Position numbers and translations under genes: made by a program
The notes under the pieces: model-generated
What the model was told of the DNA's origin: nothing
The model's database searches: none
What the model saw: only the letters and a program-made list of their open reading frames with translations
Shown here: positions 61,944-64,000 of the stretch, piece after piece
Numbering within the stretch: position 1 is the stretch's first letter
Layout of the letters: every line of letters begins with the position of its first letter
From: Actinomycetales bacterium
GTDB lineage: Bacteria; Actinomycetota; Actinomycetes; Actinomycetales; Dermatophilaceae
Length of the DNA stretch: 64,000 nucleotides
Reading direction: 5' to 3'
Assembly: GCA_016715285.1 (NCBI GenBank)
Contig: JADKAO010000007.1
Coordinates: forward strand, 248,001 to 312,000

Positions 61944-62719
61944 TGCTGGATCCGGCCACATGGGCGCTGCTCTGCTCGGCGGCGTTGCTCGCCGGGTGGA
62001 TCGATGCCGTCGTTGGCGGGGGCGGGCTGATTCAGTTGCCCGCGTTGCTGATCGGGCTGCCGGGGGCTCAGCCAGCGCAGTTGCTCGCGACGAACAAACT
62101 CGGGTCGATTTGTGGCACGTCGGTGAGTGCGGTGACCTATTACCGGCGCATCCGACCAGATCTGCGGACCGCCCTGCCGATGGCGGTAGCCGCGTATGTG
62201 GGGGCCATTGCGGGGGCGCTTGTGGGGCTCCACATCCCGAAGGCCGCGTTCAACCCGATCATCCTTGTGCTGCTCGTTGCCGTCGGCGCCTACACGGTGT
62301 TCAAGCCGTCGCTCGGGTCGGTGACCGCGCTGCGGCACGGGGGGAGACGGCATACTTCGTATGCCGTTCTCGTCGGCCTGGTCATCGGCAGCTATGACGG
62401 CGCGCTTGGGCCGGGAACGGGCTCGTTCTTTGTCTTTGCCTTGGTGGGCTGGCTTGGATATGCGTTTTTGCAGGCGAGCGCGAAGGCGAAGATCGCGAAC
62501 TTCGCGACCAACCTGGGTGCGCTGACCGTGTTTGTGCCCCAGGGCCAGGTGATCTGGACCGTCGGGTTGGTGATGGGTGCGCTAAACCTCGTGGGTGGCT
62601 ATCTCGGTGCCCGGACTGCGGTGAAGCTCGGAAGTGGCTTTGTGCGCGTGGTCTTTGTCCTCGTGGTGACGGCGTTCATCGTCAAGATCAGCGGCTCCCT
62701 CATTGGAATCTGGTCTTGA
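61940..62719 (+). CDS. TauE/SafE family membrane permease
   Basis: A 259-residue protein with about eight helices in two homologous halves, an anion exporter fold linked to sulphite or organosulphonate transport. AGWIDAVVGGGGLIQLPALLIGLPG is the first half signature and VLVGLVIGSYDGALGPGTGSFFVFALVGWLG the second. The start is GTG 61940 overlapping the HAD stop; ATG 61943 is possible. A perfect inverted repeat of the CGGCATAC word (62348-62366) lies inside the gene. Confidence 0.88.
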   Translation: MMLDPATWALLCSAALLAGWIDAVVGGGGLIQLPALLIGLPGAQPAQLLATNKLGSICGTSVSAVTYYRRIRPDLRTALPMAVAAYVGAIAGALVGLHIPKAAFNPIILVLLVAVGAYTVFKPSLGSVTALRHGGRRHTSYAVLVGLVIGSYDGALGPGTGSFFVFALVGWLGYAFLQASAKAKIANFATNLGALTVFVPQGQVIWTVGLVMGALNLVGGYLGARTAVKLGSGFVRVVFVLVVTAFIVKISGSLIGIWS

Positions 62720-62800
62720 TCGGCGCGCGGCGCTTCCGCGCCGTGACTGGCTAGTCGAGTGTTCGCACTCAGGGCGGTCACATTGGGGGTCTCGCCGTCC

Positions 62801-62944
62801 TTTGCATTGCCCCTGGGGTGGGGCAACGCAAGCACTGCCCGTGTGGTGGGGCAACGCATGCAGTGCCCTTGTGGTGGGGCAATGCAAGCACTGCCCGTGT
62901 GGTGGGGCAATGCAAGCACTGCCCCTGGAGGGGGGCAATGCAAA
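62801..62944. repeat. Array of 28-bp palindromic repeats with inverted ends
   Basis: Four 28-bp units start at 62817, 62845, 62873 and 62901, each beginning GGTGGGGCAA. Part units flank them. Each unit holds GGGCAATGC-AA-GCACTGCCC, a 9-bp stem with one mismatch. The array ends are exact inverted copies: TTTGCATTGCCCC (62801-62813) and GGGGCAATGCAAA (62932-62944). Confidence 0.92.
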
Positions 62945-63025
62945 GGCGCTCAACCCCCTGTGGTTCAGTTCTCTCTCGGCCCTCGCTGAGGCCGATCGAC
63001 AACCCGCACGGGGCCGTCGTTGCCA

Positions 63026-63089
63026 TTCCGGCCAGGTCGGCCAGTCCGGCCAGGTCGGCCAGTCCGGCCAGGTCGGCCAGGTCGGCCGG
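63026..63089. repeat. 18-bp tandem repeats built from GGTCGGCCA/GTCCGGCCA
   Basis: CCAGGTCGGCCAGTCCGG occurs perfectly at 63032 and 63050, then as a variant at 63068. Each unit consists of two related 9-bp halves. Confidence 0.9.
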
Positions 63090-63204
63090 CGGTCAGCCCG
63101 CGGTCGGCCGGGTTATCCCCAACCCTGCGGTCGCAGATCCCCTCATCCACAGAGCCACCGACCGCGAGTGCACCCCTCCTCCGTCCGCCGCGACCATCGA
63201 CGCC

Positions 63205-63717
63205 ATGAGCCAACCTGCACGGGACCTGTACGACAGCCAAGTCAACGATCACCCCCCGGTGGGGGAGCAACTCAGGGCTGCCCTTCGACATGCGCGACGA
63301 GCTTCAGGTGAGAGTCAGCGCGCGCTGGCAGGTCGGCTCGACATCCCTAAGAGCACGATTGCTCGATGGGAGGTTGGCGACCCCGCGGGTTCGCTGAGGC
63401 AGTTCGAGACCGGGCTCGGCCAACTGGGATTTCGCGCTGGCCTGATCCATGTCCACACCTGCGCTCCCAAAGAAGTCGCCAGCCATCTCCGCAGCCGACA
63501 CACCGTTGCGGCACGTCGGTTAGAGGAACCCAATTGCGAATACTGGCAGGAGGACGGCATACCGGAGTTCCGGGACGCAGCCGGCCGAGCGTTCCCAGCA
63601 CACGGGCTCGCCGACGTCTTCCGTTATCCGCCGGACTATTGGGTTTGCCGCCATAACTGGGACTATTACCGGCGCGACGTGCCGCTCTGGCGCCACCGCC
63701 AGGGCGGACCATACTGA
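63205..63717 (+). CDS. XRE-family helix-turn-helix protein
   Basis: A 170-residue protein. A Cro/C1-type helix-turn-helix spans about residues 20-80 (LRAALRHARRASGESQRALAGRLDIPKSTIARWEVGD). The C-terminal part is rich in Trp, Tyr, Arg and His (FRYPPDYWVCRHNWDYYRRDVPLWRHR) and I do not recognise it. I chose ATG 63205 because upstream translation is only repeat sequence. It is a possible regulator of the adjacent genes or a remnant of a defence or toxin-antitoxin locus; nothing decides this. Confidence 0.75.
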   Translation: MSQPARDLYDSQVNDHPPVGEQLRAALRHARRASGESQRALAGRLDIPKSTIARWEVGDPAGSLRQFETGLGQLGFRAGLIHVHTCAPKEVASHLRSRHTVAARRLEEPNCEYWQEDGIPEFRDAAGRAFPAHGLADVFRYPPDYWVCRHNWDYYRRDVPLWRHRQGGPY

Positions 63718-63782
63718 CATCCTCAACGCTCGATGGGTGTCTTCACAGCAAACGCCCAGGTTGACACGGGAAGGTGTGCGGC

Positions 63783-64000
63783 ATGAGTTCGACGCCCGTC
63801 GCATCGGGGGGTGCGCCATCCCAGTGTTCCGAGCGTTCAACGGATGCCACGAGAATGCCTCGGCAGCCGGTCGGGGTCCCGCATACCCCGCAGTGGTGGC
63901 GCGACGCGGCGGGCACGTTTACCTGGCTTACGATGCTGGTGGTCGTGGCGCTATGGGTGGCCAACGGTGGCCTGAGTGAGCTCGCCACCATCCCCGGCGC
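63783..64000 (+). CDS. Ferric reductase-like transmembrane oxidoreductase, 5' part (runs off window)
   Basis: From ATG 63783 the frame is open to the window end (72 codons). After a variable head come PHTPQWWRDAAGTFTWLTMLVVVALWVANGGLSEL, which resembles the first membrane helix of actinobacterial ferredoxin reductase-like proteins with a ferric reductase membrane domain. GGGAAGG precedes the start. Only the first helix is visible, so the assignment is tentative. Confidence 0.55.
   Translation, partial: MSSTPVASGGAPSQCSERSTDATRMPRQPVGVPHTPQWWRDAAGTFTWLTMLVVVALWVANGGLSELATIPG

Larger units (their letters stand above)
62720..63204. other. Repeat-rich 485-bp intergenic region
   Basis: No protein gene is supported here. 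A frame from 62818 is open into the XRE gene, but its translation only follows the repeats. The region holds a 28-bp palindromic repeat array (62801-62944), an 18-bp repeat (63026-63089) and two DnaA-box-like 9-mers (63113, 63143). Confidence 0.8.

Noticed and set aside
62801..62944. Regular 28-bp repeats as a possible CRISPR array
   Set aside because: The units are contiguous with no unique spacers, and no cas genes are nearby.
63113..63151. Chromosome origin suggested by two DnaA-box-like 9-mers
   Set aside because: Only two imperfect boxes are present, with no dnaA, dnaN or AT-rich unwinding region.
62818..63204. N-terminal extension of the XRE protein through the repeats
   Set aside because: The extension translates only repeat sequence (Cys/Gly/Ser/Pro-rich), and a normal start exists at 63205.

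Overview
The window is about two-thirds G+C, coding-dense, uses many GTG/TTG starts, and contains mIHF, actinobacterial PriA, DUF948, WS/DGAT acyltransferases and a riboflavin transporter behind an FMN riboswitch. It is a chromosomal segment of a high-GC actinobacterium, most likely order Micrococcales (an Intrasporangiaceae/Dermatophilaceae-like host is my guess, not shown by the sequence). I saw no phage, insertion sequence, CRISPR array, rRNA or tRNA.

Layout. 1-11 kb: the 3' end of a DUF948 gene and a small companion, then alaS-ruvX-mltG-aroE-prepilin peptidase-aroC-aroKB(fusion)-aroQ-efp-nusB, which covers most of the shikimate pathway. 11-15.4 kb: an AIM24 protein, a Pro-rich protein and two tandem WS/DGAT acyltransferases lie between nusB and the pyrimidine operon. 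15.7-29 kb: pyrR-pyrB-pyrC-carA-carB-pyrD-pyrF, almost all with overlapping or abutting stops and starts and a PyrR-type RNA site in the leader, then mihF-gmk-rpoZ-coaBC-metK. 29-37.3 kb: a xylose block, xylB-xylA on the minus strand, a divergent ROK repressor, and a ChvE/GguA/GguB-type sugar ABC importer. It separates metK from priA. 37.4-44.4 kb: priA-def-fmt-rsmB, a repeat-containing membrane protein, and rpe. 44.4-47.1 kb: FMN riboswitch-pnuX, hisE-hisG and a small PH-like protein. 47.2-51.9 kb: an FtsX-like exporter operon with one giant permease and two ATPases. 51.9-55.7 kb: paired FluC/CrcB channels with a P-loop kinase-like protein, and two CNNM/HlyC-type proteins. 55.8-62.7 kb: hisF, a methyltransferase, ispG, a GNAT protein, proS, a HAD hydrolase and a TauE/SafE permease. 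62.7-64 kb: a repeat-rich intergenic region, an XRE regulator, and the start of a ferric-reductase-like membrane protein.

Most genes are housekeeping. The observations I would follow up are these: (1) the word CGGCATAC/GTATGCCG recurs about once per 0.8 kb on both strands, far above base-composition expectation; (2) the two exporter ATPases are degenerate in exactly complementary motifs, so their dimer would have one good and one dead ATP site; (3) the pnuX leader contains two pairs of mutually exclusive hairpins after the FMN aptamer, one of which pairs with the ribosome binding site; (4) xylAB and the sugar importer share an 18-bp promoter/operator block, which ties them into one regulon; (5) a 28-bp palindromic repeat array with inverted ends lies downstream of the TauE-like gene; (6) a TANNNT-N6-start signature suggests several leaderless mRNAs. 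All counts were made by eye.
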